DNA of 64,000 nt from Amoebidium appalachense (Eukaryota > Ichthyosporea). Position numbers and translations under genes: made by a program. The DNA is taken from the NCBI GenBank assembly GCA_963693365.1, contig CAVNZM010000013.1, positions 8,928,001 to 8,992,000 of the forward strand, written 5' to 3'. Positions 24,166 through 51,157 of this stretch are shown one piece after another. The notes under the pieces were generated by a model that saw only the letters and a program-made list of their open reading frames with translations, searched no databases and had not been told where the DNA came from. Every line of letters starts with the position of its first letter. Within the stretch, counting starts at the first letter, position 1.

Positions 24166-24643
24166 ACCTCCCTCCCCCCGTCCCTTCGTTTTGGGTTATG
24201 TCTACCAGATTTGGATTCGCATTTGGTGTCCCGGTTTACCTTCTTGAGGTTGCAATTACCTGATGTTTATGAAGTTCCTGAGTGTGTCAGTATCACTCTA
24301 AACCCCCCCCCCCCCCTTCAGAAATGCATGGGCTACCAAGGTGTTGCCCCCAGCTCCATCCCCAGCAGCTGGTATGCCCCCGACTTCTCGCAGCCTGTGG
24401 ACCAGGGCTTTGACACCCCCATGCCGGCCTTCCCCACCAGCGTGACCCCCCGCAGCGTTAACAGCATCCGTGCCCTCGGCTATGCATATGCAAGGTCCAG
24501 CTTCACAGGTAGGCCATGCCCACAAATGGAGGAGGGGGAGGAGGAGGGGACCTAATATAATTGCCAAGTAGCACGTGATTGGCAACCCAAGAGTGTGTTT
24601 TTCTCCTTCAAAAAGCACTATCTTTCCCTCTCCAATTCTCCGG

Positions 24644-24677
<34 letters not shown>

Positions 24678-25058
24678 CCTCCCTGTTGATCTTAACCTCT
24701 CAACAATCCTGTCCAACCATTCCCCACCCACCCGCTTGTGAGGCCGATATCGTATTGTCAATCTCCCTGCCCCCCCCCCCTAACACACACACACACAGAC
24801 AGACAGACACATGGGTTCTGCTTATGGTGCATAGTAATGCTGTTTATGTGTGCTTTGCAATCTGCATTGTGTTGTCCGTCATGAGTGACCACTTCGTGCT
24901 CCAAAACACATTCTGACCCTTTCTCCCCCCCCCACTTCCCCCCCCCCCCCCCCCGAGGATGGGCTCTGCTTATTATGCATACTCTTTATGTATGGCTTGC
25001 ATTCTGCATCGTGTTATCCGTTTGTTCTTGTGTACTTCGTACTTTTTGACGCATTCAA

Positions 25059-25122
<64 letters not shown>

Positions 25123-25597
25123 AGGCTCTTGGGACGTAGACAACGTCTGCACCGCCGTCCGGCGTCGCCGTGCAAACGACAACCCCCCTGCAACCCCCGC
25201 CACCACAAACACCAACAACATCGTGCCGGGCCAGGGCCAGCCCCCCGCATTCAGCAATGCCGGGGGCAAGCCGAACAGTGGCACAGAGAATGGTGGGGTG
25301 GCGGCTGCCCTTGGGCTGGGCCAGAAGGACAAGAGCAAGGATGCAGACGAGGCCACGGCCCAGGCCTTTGCAAAGGCCAAGACAGACCAGTTCTACGCCT
25401 TTGCCATGGTCACAAAGGACCTGCCCCCAGGCCTCACCATGGCGCCCCAGAATGCTAACCCCAAGTCGGCCATTGGGGCTAAGCTGGCCATTGCCGCGGC
25501 CGCAGAGTGTGCCTTCTGGGGCAAGTACAAGCCACTTAGCCCCGAGTGGGCCAAGATGCTGGGCCTCACAGGCTCCACCCTGCCCTGTCAGAGCTAG
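21680..25597 (+). CDS. Secreted tyrosinase with EGF-like domain, 5 exons
   Basis: Type-3 copper oxidase of the tyrosinase family (phenol hydroxylation/oxidation to quinones). Exons: 21680-21773, 22450-23226, 23798-24093, 24322-24508, 25125-25597. Phases join to about 608 aa. Residues 1-20 form a signal peptide (hydrophobic ALCFVSAVAA). A Cys-rich region follows, then an EGF-like module (RNECTQAG...CVNTAGSFQC.C, near residue 125). The CuA region has HEHW, VYGH and LPWHRWFVYLFE; the CuB region has WHGLIHDYVG and DPIFWLHHSNVDRQW. All expected His ligands appear present. The C-terminal quarter is Ala/Gly/Pro/Lys-rich and has no transmembrane segment, so the product is probably secreted or matrix-bound. 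Introns hold poly-C, (GA) and two copies of a C-tailed intronic repeat. Substrate and role (pigment, matrix cross-linking, defence) cannot be told from sequence. Confidence 0.92.
24813..25108 (+). repeat. Two tandem copies of the C-tailed intronic repeat, tyrosinase intron 4
   Basis: A diverged copy (about 24813-24955, GGTTCTGCTTATGGTGC...) is followed by a well-preserved copy (about 24955-25060, GAGGATGGGCTCTGCTTATT ... GACGCATTCAAAACCCC). The second runs into about 47 C, then (CA)n and the exon 5 acceptor at 25124. It differs from the copy at 35486-35608 by about two bases over about 110 bp. Relatives: 37208-37373, 44689-44828 and 45460-45757. Confidence 0.9.
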
Positions 25598-27656
25598 CAA
25601 TCTTATAATAGTGCGATTGGTCAGTTTTAGCAAATTATGTGGTGTGCTGTTGTGTGATTGGTCACAGGCCCCAGTGTATATGGTTGCTGTGCACGTGTAC
25701 ATAGATGGACTGTTTCCCCGTGTGAGCGGTTGCACGTAACTGCTTGTGGTGCTTGATATTTGTTTAAGTGAGAGTTGGGGCTTTTCATATTAGACAATGC
25801 GCTCTTTGGGACAACATAGTTCACTGTTAGATACACTTAGAATCCTACCAACTTTCCTGTTACATGTAGTGGTATTACTAGTTTAAAATTGACCAGCCAA
25901 AGGATTGTATCCCAGTGGCCCCAAGCTAATCGTAGAGATCGATCTCCCCCCTCCCCCCCCCCCCCCCCAAAAAAAAAAAAAATGCATGCTGGTGCATTTA
26001 TTGTTCACCACTGGTGCGCATGCACACCTCATCACGTGTGCACAGCCCCATAACATGGTCAATGATACATCTGCGAGCAAAAAGTAGCGGATCACGGCAT
26101 GTGCTCACACATACAAGCAACTCTTGACACAAACCTTATATGAAGAGTGGTAGTAATGACCTTAGGTTCAACACACTGCTGTACACAACTTGTACACCGG
26201 GCGAGTCGTATGTACACACACGAATTGTTACAAGCCAGATATTCATTCACGTCTGAGTTTCTAATTTGGGTTTTTGTTCGTTTTGGGAGAGCCGGGCAAG
26301 TAGGAGATGGAGTACTCACACCACTGTCAACTGTGGAAATATACGTTACGTAAGGGAGGGATGGTGGCCGGAGGACTCCGAAAGCTTGGACATGTCCCAT
26401 AAATTATTCAGACACACACACATCCACACGTGCACACACACACACACACGCATCCACACGTGCACACACACACACACACGCATCCACACGTGCACACGTG
26501 CACACGCACACTTGCGCGCACACACAATACATGTGCATACACACACACACACACTCTCTCTCTACCCTCCCCTTCTACCCCCCCCCCCACTCTCCCCCCT
26601 AGCCACCCCACCCCCAGGCCCTCTCTCCCCATCCCCCCCCCCCCCCCCTTCTCTCCCCCCCCCCCGCCCCCCCCCCCCCCCCCCCTCCCTCCCTCCCCCC
26701 CCTCCCCCCCAGCCTCTCTCTCTATGTGTAAATCCATCTATCTATCCATCCGATGGCATCTATCTATCTGTCTATTTATTCAATGGCAATTATCTGTCTA
26801 GGGCCTCTCTCTTCCCCCCCCCCCCCCCCCCCCCCCCCCCTTCCCTCCCCCCCTCCCCCCCCCCCCCCCCCCCCCCTTCCCCCCTCCCCCTCCCCTCCCC
26901 CCCCCCCCCCCCCCCCCCCCCCAGATATCTATCAAGTAGATCACACGCACACACACAAGGGCCCAACCACATCGGCAGATTCAACTTGCTCTGAGCAGAG
27001 CTATTCTGCAAACAGCTATTCCACCTAAAGTATAATTATTCTGCAAAGACAATCAATCTGCTTCGGCCTAGCAGAATTATTCAGAATCATTCTGATACAA
27101 GAGAATTATTCCGCACAAGGCAGATTCTGAATCATTTCACACACACCGCAGCAGGATAAACTTGCTGTAGCAGAATAATTCTGCTTTTAAGTTGCTGTAT
27201 AATTCTGCTTTTAAGTTGCTGAATAAGTCTGCTTTAAAGCTGCAGAATAATTCTGCTTCTATTCAGAATGATTCTGTTGGCGATTCGATGCAAGTTTACT
27301 CTGCCGATCTGGTTGGCCATGGGTCCTCACACTAGTCCCCTCCCCCCACCCCTCCCCCCTCCCCCCTCTCTGCCTCTGTCCCTCTTTCTCTCTCTTGGTA
27401 GCTGTCTCACTCAGTCCCTTGCGGTTCTCAACCACTCCCCCCCCCCCCCCCCACGGAAAGTTTGGCCCCCTAGCCGCGGGTCCCCCCTCGAGCTCGAGGT
27501 CCCTCCCTACCTTCTGGTTTGTGGGCCCCTGCTCTCCATTCATTGCTATTTACTCACCCCTGACGTGAAACGATGCATTTTTTCTTCCTGGATTTTCTGG
27601 GCGTTCTTTCTTTCTCAGGCTTTCTTTCCTTCAAGAAGAGTTGGGAGGGGGCGAGA

Positions 27657-27691
<35 letters not shown>

Positions 27692-27704
27692 GCAATAAGC
27701 AGAG

Positions 27705-27764
<60 letters not shown>

Positions 27765-27783
27765 TGGGAGAGGGAGGGTGTGT

Positions 27784-27821
<38 letters not shown>

Positions 27822-28258
27822 TTGTGGGGGGAGGGGGGGGGGGGGGGAGAGAGGGGGGGGGGGGGAGGGGCGGGAAGACAGGGCACACATGGAAACTTTA
27901 AGGAGAGCAGAGGGGGAAATCAAATCCGAGGCATTCTAATGCTGAGCTCAGTGGTGGTGCGTGTATGGGCCATCTGAGTGTTAGAGAAATCAAACCAGCA
28001 GTCGACGTTCGGCACCGGGCAATGATGCAGGTGGCTGTTATGACAAATGCAACGTACCCCTCCCCTCCCCTCCCGGGACCCCCCCCTCCCCCCTCCTCCT
28101 CCCCCCCGGCCCCCCCTCTCTTCCGGGCCCTCCCGGGATCCTTCCGCCCCCGACCCAACTTTGCGACCGCCACCGGTTCCCAGCTCCTTCGGCAGCCGGC
28201 GACATTAACTCGGATTGGGTTGGTTTGGAGTGCACACACATGCCCGCACGCACATGTG

Positions 28259-28343
<85 letters not shown>

Positions 28344-28372
28344 ACGCACACACACACACACACACACACGTG

Positions 28373-28403
<31 letters not shown>

Positions 28404-29395
28404 CACAAGCACACATAAACCAAACCACCCACACTCACACTCTGCTCACAAACACACACACACACGCACACGCACGCGCACACGCACACGCACACGCACG
28501 AGCACGCGCACGCGCACGCGCACACGCACGAACACACACACGCACACACACACACACATACATACACACACACACACACACACACGCCAGATGATATCGA
28601 GTGTCCTGGGGGAACCGGGAAGAAAACTTGAAATTTAAACGAGGAACCCCACTGAAAACCTTGAAATATTAATTTGTACCTATGCACATTCATGGCCCAA
28701 GTTCACAGTCAAACGTTTGCTGGTACAAAGAACACCCCGGCCAACCGGCGCAAAACCTCCCTATGATGTACCTAAAACCGTTCCCTGTGCCTCGAGTAAA
28801 CACACTCTGCAGCAGACCATGCCATATGATAATAACACACCTAATAGTAGTATTGAAACACTTAGATACATATAGACAGTTCGTGTGGGGGATTATTGTT
28901 GTGTGTTCGTGTTTCGTGCGATCATTGATTTGTGGCGTCAAAGGTTAGTGATCCAATTACACTTTTAGACTCAACATAGGTATTTATTATGGAAGAGGTC
29001 GCTTTGTACACATGCGTGTGCGTGTGTGCTTGTATGCACGTGCTGACATAGTGTGCGTTTGCACGTGGCACAGGGTTTCAGTCTGGGGGTTTACACACTT
29101 TTGGACATCTGCCACAAGCAACTGGATCCATAAACAGCCAATCAAAAAGCTGTTCCGTTTGTCCCACAATCAAACCCCAACCATTCCCCTTGGCGCTTAT
29201 ATAAAGCACAGGCTGGCGGTAACATCGAGGCAGCTCAGCCATATGGTTACATCGAACTTCAAATGCTAATTGGTATTTACGGTTTACTAAGTATTTTCCT
29301 GTGAACTTGCACTCACACTTGCCCTCTAGTTGGGGCGAGGGGCGAACAGATTATCGGATCCGAAAAATCCGAAAATTCTAAAACCTTGTGGGTGT
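25598..29395. other. Intergenic; simple repeats, no gene recognised
   Basis: Holds a C16-A14 composite (25953-25982), (CA)n (26410-26550), C/T-rich tracts (26570-26925), a cluster of GCAGAATnATTCTGC-like palindromes (26980-27290), G-runs with a T26 tract (27660-27770), (CA)n (28258-28420, 28450-28585), a dispersed repeat copy (28585-28805), and at 29138-29206 a CCAAT box followed by TATATAAAG, a core-promoter-like arrangement with no gene recognised just after it. I see no coding exon. Confidence 0.5.
26980..27290. repeat. Cluster of imperfect GCAGAATnATTCTGC palindromes
   Basis: About ten variants of a short palindromic word (CAGAATTATTC, CAGAATAATTCTGC, CAGAATCATTCTG and similar) lie within 310 bp, with a short internal tandem (AATTCTGCTTTTAAGTTGCTG) at about 27175-27230. 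A weaker cluster of the same word lies at 225-740. Function unknown. Confidence 0.75.
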
Positions 29396-29427
29396 CAGCG
29401 AGCGGGATGATCCTGTGTGACCACTAA

Positions 29428-29459
29428 CCAATGGCGCCACCTGCCTTTTTGGCGCGAAA
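29428..29459 (+). promoter_or_regulatory. CCAAT box and perfect E2F-type site upstream of YEATS2
   Basis: CCAAT at 29428-29432 is followed 15 bases later by TTTGGCGCGAAA (29448-29459), which fits the E2F consensus TTTSSCGC on both strands. The YEATS2 start codon is 1.3 kb downstream and sits three bases after an acceptor (CCCCCACAG at 30750-30758), implying a 5' UTR intron, so a promoter here is plausible. Binding is inferred from the motif alone. Confidence 0.5.
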
Positions 29460-29757
29460 ACACCTTCAGGAAAATATCGCAAAAGGCAAGCCTTCCTAAC
29501 CTACGTATACGCTCACTCATAGAGTTTTTTTGGGTCGACGTCTGGAGCTGAAGACACACCACAAAAGGTGTTACTGCACATGACAGCTGCAGACACACGG
29601 ACAGAAGCAAGAGGGTTAACGGTCGGTGCAGCAGGTAGGTAGGTGAAGGGAGGGGGGGGGGGGTTGGAAGTGGTGGAAGACGAAATATTAGGCGTGTGAC
29701 GGTGTCTGTGTGTGCGTGTGTGTGCGTGTGGGTGTGTGTGTGTGTTTTTTTTTTTTT

Positions 29758-29788
<31 letters not shown>

Positions 29789-30761
29789 GAGGGGGGAGGG
29801 AGCGGGGGAGGGAGGGAGGGAGGGAGGGAGGTGGGTTTTTTTGGGCGGGGAAGGGAGGGAGAGGGAGAGAGAGGGAGGGAGAGGGAGAGAGAGGGAGAGA
29901 GGGACGAGAGAGACGGTGGGAGGGAGTGAAGGGAGGGAGGGATGGAGAGAGGGAGGGAGGGAGGGAAGGGAGAGAGAGAGAGAGCGAGAAGGGTGGGGGG
30001 GGGGGCGACGGGAGAGGCCGGAGGCGGAGCCAAAGCGAGGATTCTTTATGACGAGGGGAAGAGAAGATTACACGTCAAACACTACCTCCATGGCAACAGC
30101 GACACGCTTTGCACACGCACACACCCTGACACGCAGGTGCAAAGAACACATGCATGCATGCACACACACATGCACACACACGGACACGCACGCACACCCA
30201 CAGGTGCACACACAAACTCCAATTGGGCTTTCAACTGCACATGCATGTAGTTAACATATGAGTAGTGTACGTGTGTGGCTCGTGGTGGCACAAAACAGGC
30301 CACGGGCCTCCACATATGCTCTTCACGCACCTGGACGCACATACAATCCGGGTAGTTGTTCACTTGGACACGAAAGCGCACCACGGCGTGGGTAAGCGCA
30401 CACACATACCCAATCACATAACCAGACACCTACACACAAAGCATGTGTGCGAACACACACACACACACTGTGCACACAAACACAAAGCTCACACTCTTGT
30501 GAATAGCAATAGATTCTCATACAAGTGCCAACTACCCACCCACCTACCAACGGACACATGCACTGCGCCCCCACATACCAGCCATGCACCTATGCACACG
30601 TGTCAAGGGTACACATATGTCTGATACCTGCATATGGCCCTTATGCTCACACCCACATATACCACACCCACACGTTCCACACACACAGGTACCATATATG
30701 CATATAGCCCTTATACGCTCACTCACACATACGTAAGCCCACACGTGTACCCCCACAGACC

Positions 30762-46748
<15,987 letters not shown>

Positions 46749-47664
46749 TTGGCTGTTGCTAGGCAACATCCAGGGTGCAGTGTGCACGTGCTGTGCTGTG
46801 CCGTGGTGTAGCACGTGGCTGCATGCCGTGTCTCTGTCTAGTTGGATGCCATACTACGAGTCCACAGGAAGATAGACGAACACACCTGTATAGGGATGTA
46901 TGCAAGCACGTGTGTGCACAGGTGTACCGGGATAGGCAAAACACGTGTGTGCACACGTGTTTACGGATGTATGCAAACACGTGTGTGTGAACACGTGTAT
47001 ACGGATGTATGCAAACACGTGTGTGTGCACACGTGTATTGTATAGGGATGTGTGCAAACACGTGTGTGTGCACACGTGGATAGGGATGTATGCAAACACG
47101 TGTGCATGCACACGCGTATAGGGATGTATGCAAACACGTGTGTGTGCACACGTGTATAGGGATGTATTCAAACACGTGTGTGTGCACACGTGTACCGGGA
47201 TAGGCAAAACGACGTGTGTGCACACATGTACAGGGATAGGCAAAACACGTGTGTGCACACAGGGGCATAGGCAAACTTGCCATTAGACGTGGATAGCCCG
47301 TGTACTGTTTCAGCAATGTGTGTGTGTTCACTTTGAGCGGCAGCAGACACACACGGGGCCTCTGGGTGGGCTGGACCCACCACTGGCATGGGCCCACATT
47401 GAACACGTGCATGCACCCACAGAGTGCACGTGGCCAATCACACACACATTAGTATTCGTAGCATCCTATGCTGCTGCACACGAGAGGGTAACGACGGACC
47501 CATGACTCTGAATACGAGTGGAGTGGTACGGGCACACTGTCACATGTGAGCATTCATTATTGGTTTGTCGTCAGGCCACATTTGGAGCTCCTGGGCTAGG
47601 CTGGCAGTGGCGTGGTTTGTGTTTGTGTACGTGCATATGTGTGGTGGTGGGAGAGGCCGGAAGG

Positions 47665-47704
<40 letters not shown>

Positions 47705-48250
47705 TGGTGGTGGGGGGAGGGTCACCACGAACACTGCCAGAGCAGGCAACATATGGACTTATGTCCTCGGGAGGTTGAGACTTGGATGTAGTGTCAGTGA
47801 ACAAAACAGGCCAACAAGAAGAGTTCATTGCATTCATTTCAATCAAGACAGCACCCAGTGCTGCTGAAGTATCATTGATCACGTGGTGTGCACGTGTTTG
47901 TGTGGTCATAACTGTGTGGACGTGTGCATGTGTACGTGTACGTGGTTGGGTGAGTGTGTATATGTAGGTGTGTGTGTCCTTGTGTGTTTGCTTGCCAGCT
48001 AGACCCAGTGAGCATCTGGTAAGCGCTTTCACCTATACACCATAACCTCGGTCAGATCACAAAGACAAATCTACGGCTTATAAGAGAGGTAAGGAATCGC
48101 TTTCAGTTTTGCCGTGCTTTGGTCGGTGTACTTCAGTCACAACCAGGTAATCCACCACCACCAAATAAGGCAATCGGCTCAATCCTGGTTGATGGTCTGG
48201 ATTCAGTGATACAGTCCCCCCTGAGCACACCACACCACCTCCATATCAGG
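46749..48250. other. Intergenic between YEATS2 and SNRPE; minisatellite and simple repeats
   Basis: About 46880-47270 is a minisatellite of roughly 37 bp (about ten copies) built on ACACGTGTGTGTGCACACGTG followed by TATAGGGATGTATGCAAA. Further on lie (GT)n (47666-47702) and GT-rich DNA. On the minus strand, 47720-47880 gives a short non-repetitive open frame that I cannot assign. At 48168-48226 lies a partial duplicate of the last SNRPE exon. No other gene is recognised. Confidence 0.6.
48168..48226 (-). pseudogene. Partial duplicate of the SNRPE terminal exon
   Basis: 59 bases match 48248-48307, the 3' end of the SNRPE coding sequence, at most positions (shared CAATCGGCTCAATCCTGGTT and CAGTCCCCC.TGAGCA). 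The copy lies about 80 bp downstream of the real exon on the minus strand and has lost the reading frame. It has no acceptor and cannot encode the Sm2 motif. Confidence 0.8.
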
Positions 48251-48258
48251 CAATCGGC

Positions 48259-48593
48259 TCAATCCTGGTTTACGGCCTGGATCAGGGTAATGCAGTCCCC
48301 CTTGAGCAATATCCGGCCCACCCGCTTGCGGTTGCCCGTCTTGGGGTTGACCTGTGAGGGCATGCTGTCAGCAGTCGCACAGCCAAAGAAAAGGAGAGGG
48401 GGAGGGGGCTCTGGGAGACAAAATACACAGCACGCATTCATGCAGGTCGGCCCAGAGTGACTGTGCAGGCAGCCACAAACAAACAGACTGCTGCCTAGCA
48501 ACAATGGACACAGGCCAGTCCAAGAGGACCACCAGAGCAAGCCAGAACGAGACATCAGAGGGTACAAAAGCACCTGTGTGTTTTCGCAGGACG

Positions 48594-48635
<42 letters not shown>

Positions 48636-49944
48636 CTTCGTAGTTAACCAAAAAAGCATGCGAAAGCAGTGCAACTGAACCACGTGTACATGTTGACCAC
48701 ATACAACACCCGCACGTACACACACACAGGGATGATCCTGGTGAGAGAGTAGATAGAAGGCACAGTCCCGTCCCGTCCACACTGAGGGCATAACAGGGGA
48801 CAGTGGCACAGCGCTGCTCATGGAGGGGAAAAGAGACACTTGGGAGTGCATGCTCACGGCATGTGGAGGATAGTTTAGGAACCAACCAGGGAGCAAGGCA
48901 AACAGCGTACACCAATCAGCAAGTAAGGGTGGGCCTTGCAGATGGATGGCGCTGCAGTGGCTGCAGTGTGCATGCAAATTGCTTCGTTCCGAACGATGTC
49001 TACACACCAACAGACAAACGTAGAGGAAGGGGGTTGTGTGTCCACTTGTGTGTCCCGCTCAGGAGGAGGAGAGATGGGGGGAAGACGAGGGAGGGGGGGG
49101 GGGGGAAGGGAGAGGGGGACGGGGGAAGGGGGGGGTCGGATGCGCACAGGTCATGCACGACAATGGATAGGGAGGGGGAGACAGAACAAACGGGGTGTGT
49201 GGTACTCGGCAACCGTGTGTGCGACGGGGTAGAAGGGCACGGGGGAGGAGGGGGAGGGGGAAGGATGCAGACACGGGCCACTTGGCGCACACCCATAGAG
49301 ATAAAGCATACAGGGACAGGTAGGTAGGCCAAAACTTGCTTATTAAAGGCGCGGGGGGGGGGGGGTATACGACAGATGGGGATAAGAAGGAAAACGGAGG
49401 GGGCAGAGAGCATAACGTAACCGAAAGGAGGTTGCCATGAAAAAAATGTACATGGGTCAACCGCACAAGAGAGGCAGATGTTGCCTATGTTTACCTCGTG
49501 TGTGGATGTGCTCGTTATATACGTATATGCTTTGTGGGTTAGTAATGCATGTTGCTGGCTCTCAATATCTGGACGTGAAGTGCATATTCTACAGTAACGT
49601 GTACGTATGTGTGCGTACGACCGTGTGGTATTTCGTGCTAGTTGCAAGCCTGCGTATGTGTTTATGTGTGCGTGTGTTTGTGTGTGTGCATGTGTGAGTT
49701 GATTGTGGGTGTGAGTGTGAGTGTGTGAGTGAGAGAGTGTGTGGTGCCTTCTGTACGGGCACGTGCTGGGCCTGCATGCCTGTTCTGGTGTCTATAGCCG
49801 TGCTCATGCTGGTGCTTGCGTGTTGCCTGACGAGTACTTGTGTACACATCATATCATTCAGAGTGCTCCTTCCACATGCGCGTACACATGTCTGAGAAGG
49901 TGCTTTAACGTGAGAGTGCGCGCGCGTTTCTAGTGTAATTGTAT

Positions 49945-50037
<93 letters not shown>

Positions 50038-50221
50038 CGCCCACCTCCTCTGCGTCGTCCAGCACCAGATTCATATACTCGTCGAAGCCGATAATCTGGC
50101 CTTCCATTCTCATGTTTGTCTGCTCAAACAGCCATACCTGGATGCGTGCCTTGGACTGCAGAAACCTAAAGATAAGGTTGATGGGCTGCACCATCACCCG
50201 CTGTACCTTTGCTCTCTGCAT
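48259..50221 (-). CDS. SNRPE: Small nuclear ribonucleoprotein E (Sm protein E), 2 exons
   Basis: SmE is one of seven Sm proteins forming the ring on the U1, U2, U4 and U5 snRNA Sm site. Minus-strand exons are 50221-50045 (59 codons) and 48351-48259 (30 codons plus stop), giving 89 aa (human: 92). Exon 1 has [46 protein letters not shown] (Sm1); exon 2 has [18 protein letters not shown] (Sm2). The intron (48352-50044) begins GTGGGC and contains (CA)n in the sense direction next to the donor, plus a C-run. The ATG is set in GGTAAGATGCAG, which resembles a splice donor and acceptor, so a slightly different first exon is possible. TATA-like words lie at 50231-50243 and 50266-50277. The gene is head-to-head with pyruvate kinase. 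Confidence 0.96.
49948..50036. repeat. (GT)n in the SNRPE intron
   Basis: About 44 GT repeats on the plus strand, which is (CA)n in the SNRPE transcript, starting a few bases after its splice donor. Confidence 0.95.
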
Positions 50222-51157
50222 CTTACCGAGAATATATATAAAGAAGTCTAGATAAGTGTGGCGGGAATATATAAGCCCTGTCTTTCAGAGCTACTAACAC
50301 AGAAAAAAGCGTGTAGAGCTCGCTTTTCCCTTGAAAAAGCCTGATGAGCGTGTACCGTTGAGCCAATGTATGCCTGTATGCACCCTGGTATTGAAAGGTG
50401 AGCCGGTATACGTAGCTTCTAAGCCAACACAGACTATGTCTCTCTCTCTCCCCCTCTCTTACTATAGCCCGTTTCTTCTTTTTTTTTTTTGTTTGTTTCG
50501 AAGCTTGTCGGAAGTTTTGGCGGCAACACACATGGACACACAGATGGGCGGGGCGGGTCGAGTCGGGTCGGGTGAACGCTGCGCGGGTCAGCCCGCAAGT
50601 TTGACGTGATTCGACCTCTGAAATGTGTTTTATCCATTGGATACAAATCATGAGTATCATGATACAGATCTCCTGTTGATCCTCGCAAGTTCATTATCCT
50701 GGCTTCTGCCAGATCAAAGTCTGGCCTACAGCACCAACCCAAATACATATCATGGCTCTCATTTATTCTAGAAGTGTAAAGCCAAGTTTTTCTCGTATTT
50801 GTACATTCTAATATTAACAGGTCTGCTGTAGGCAGGAAGGCAACAGAGCAATAATAATATTACGAATCGTTGTTGTAAACCAATCAAATTCCTTTTGTCT
50901 GGTATGCATCCCACGCATTTCACCGTTTTTTGTATTCAATAGGAAGTGTTGGTGTTTTACAAAAGCCAATCGGAACACTGTTGTGGTGCTTTCTCTATTC
51001 CTATTGGCTACTCAACAGCATGTTTCAGTTTTACTTTTTCCTGCACGCGCGCGCACGACAAGTTGACAACTTGTCAAGGCTTTTTCTTGTGTGTGCAAGT
51101 TTTTCGGCCCCAGTCCCTCTTGTTCTCTCCCCTGCACCTCTGTTCCCACCCACCACG
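50222..51157. promoter_or_regulatory. Divergent promoter region, SNRPE (-) and pyruvate kinase (+)
   Basis: A 0.94-kb interval between two head-to-head start codons. CCAAT boxes occur at about 50880 (ACCAATCAAA) and 50965 (GCCAATCGG), with an inverted one at about 51002 (TATTGGCTA), all on the PK side. TATA-like words lie on the SNRPE side. A perfect inverted repeat GACAAGTT-GAC-AACTTGTC at 51057-51075 is a candidate regulator site or 5' UTR hairpin. Shared regulation of the two genes is an inference from layout. Confidence 0.5.

Noticed and set aside
47571-48032. Minus-strand open frame with a non-repetitive middle part as an extra exon
   Set aside because: No homology recognised and no matching splice partners; it lies downstream of SNRPE on that strand and is flanked by simple repeats.
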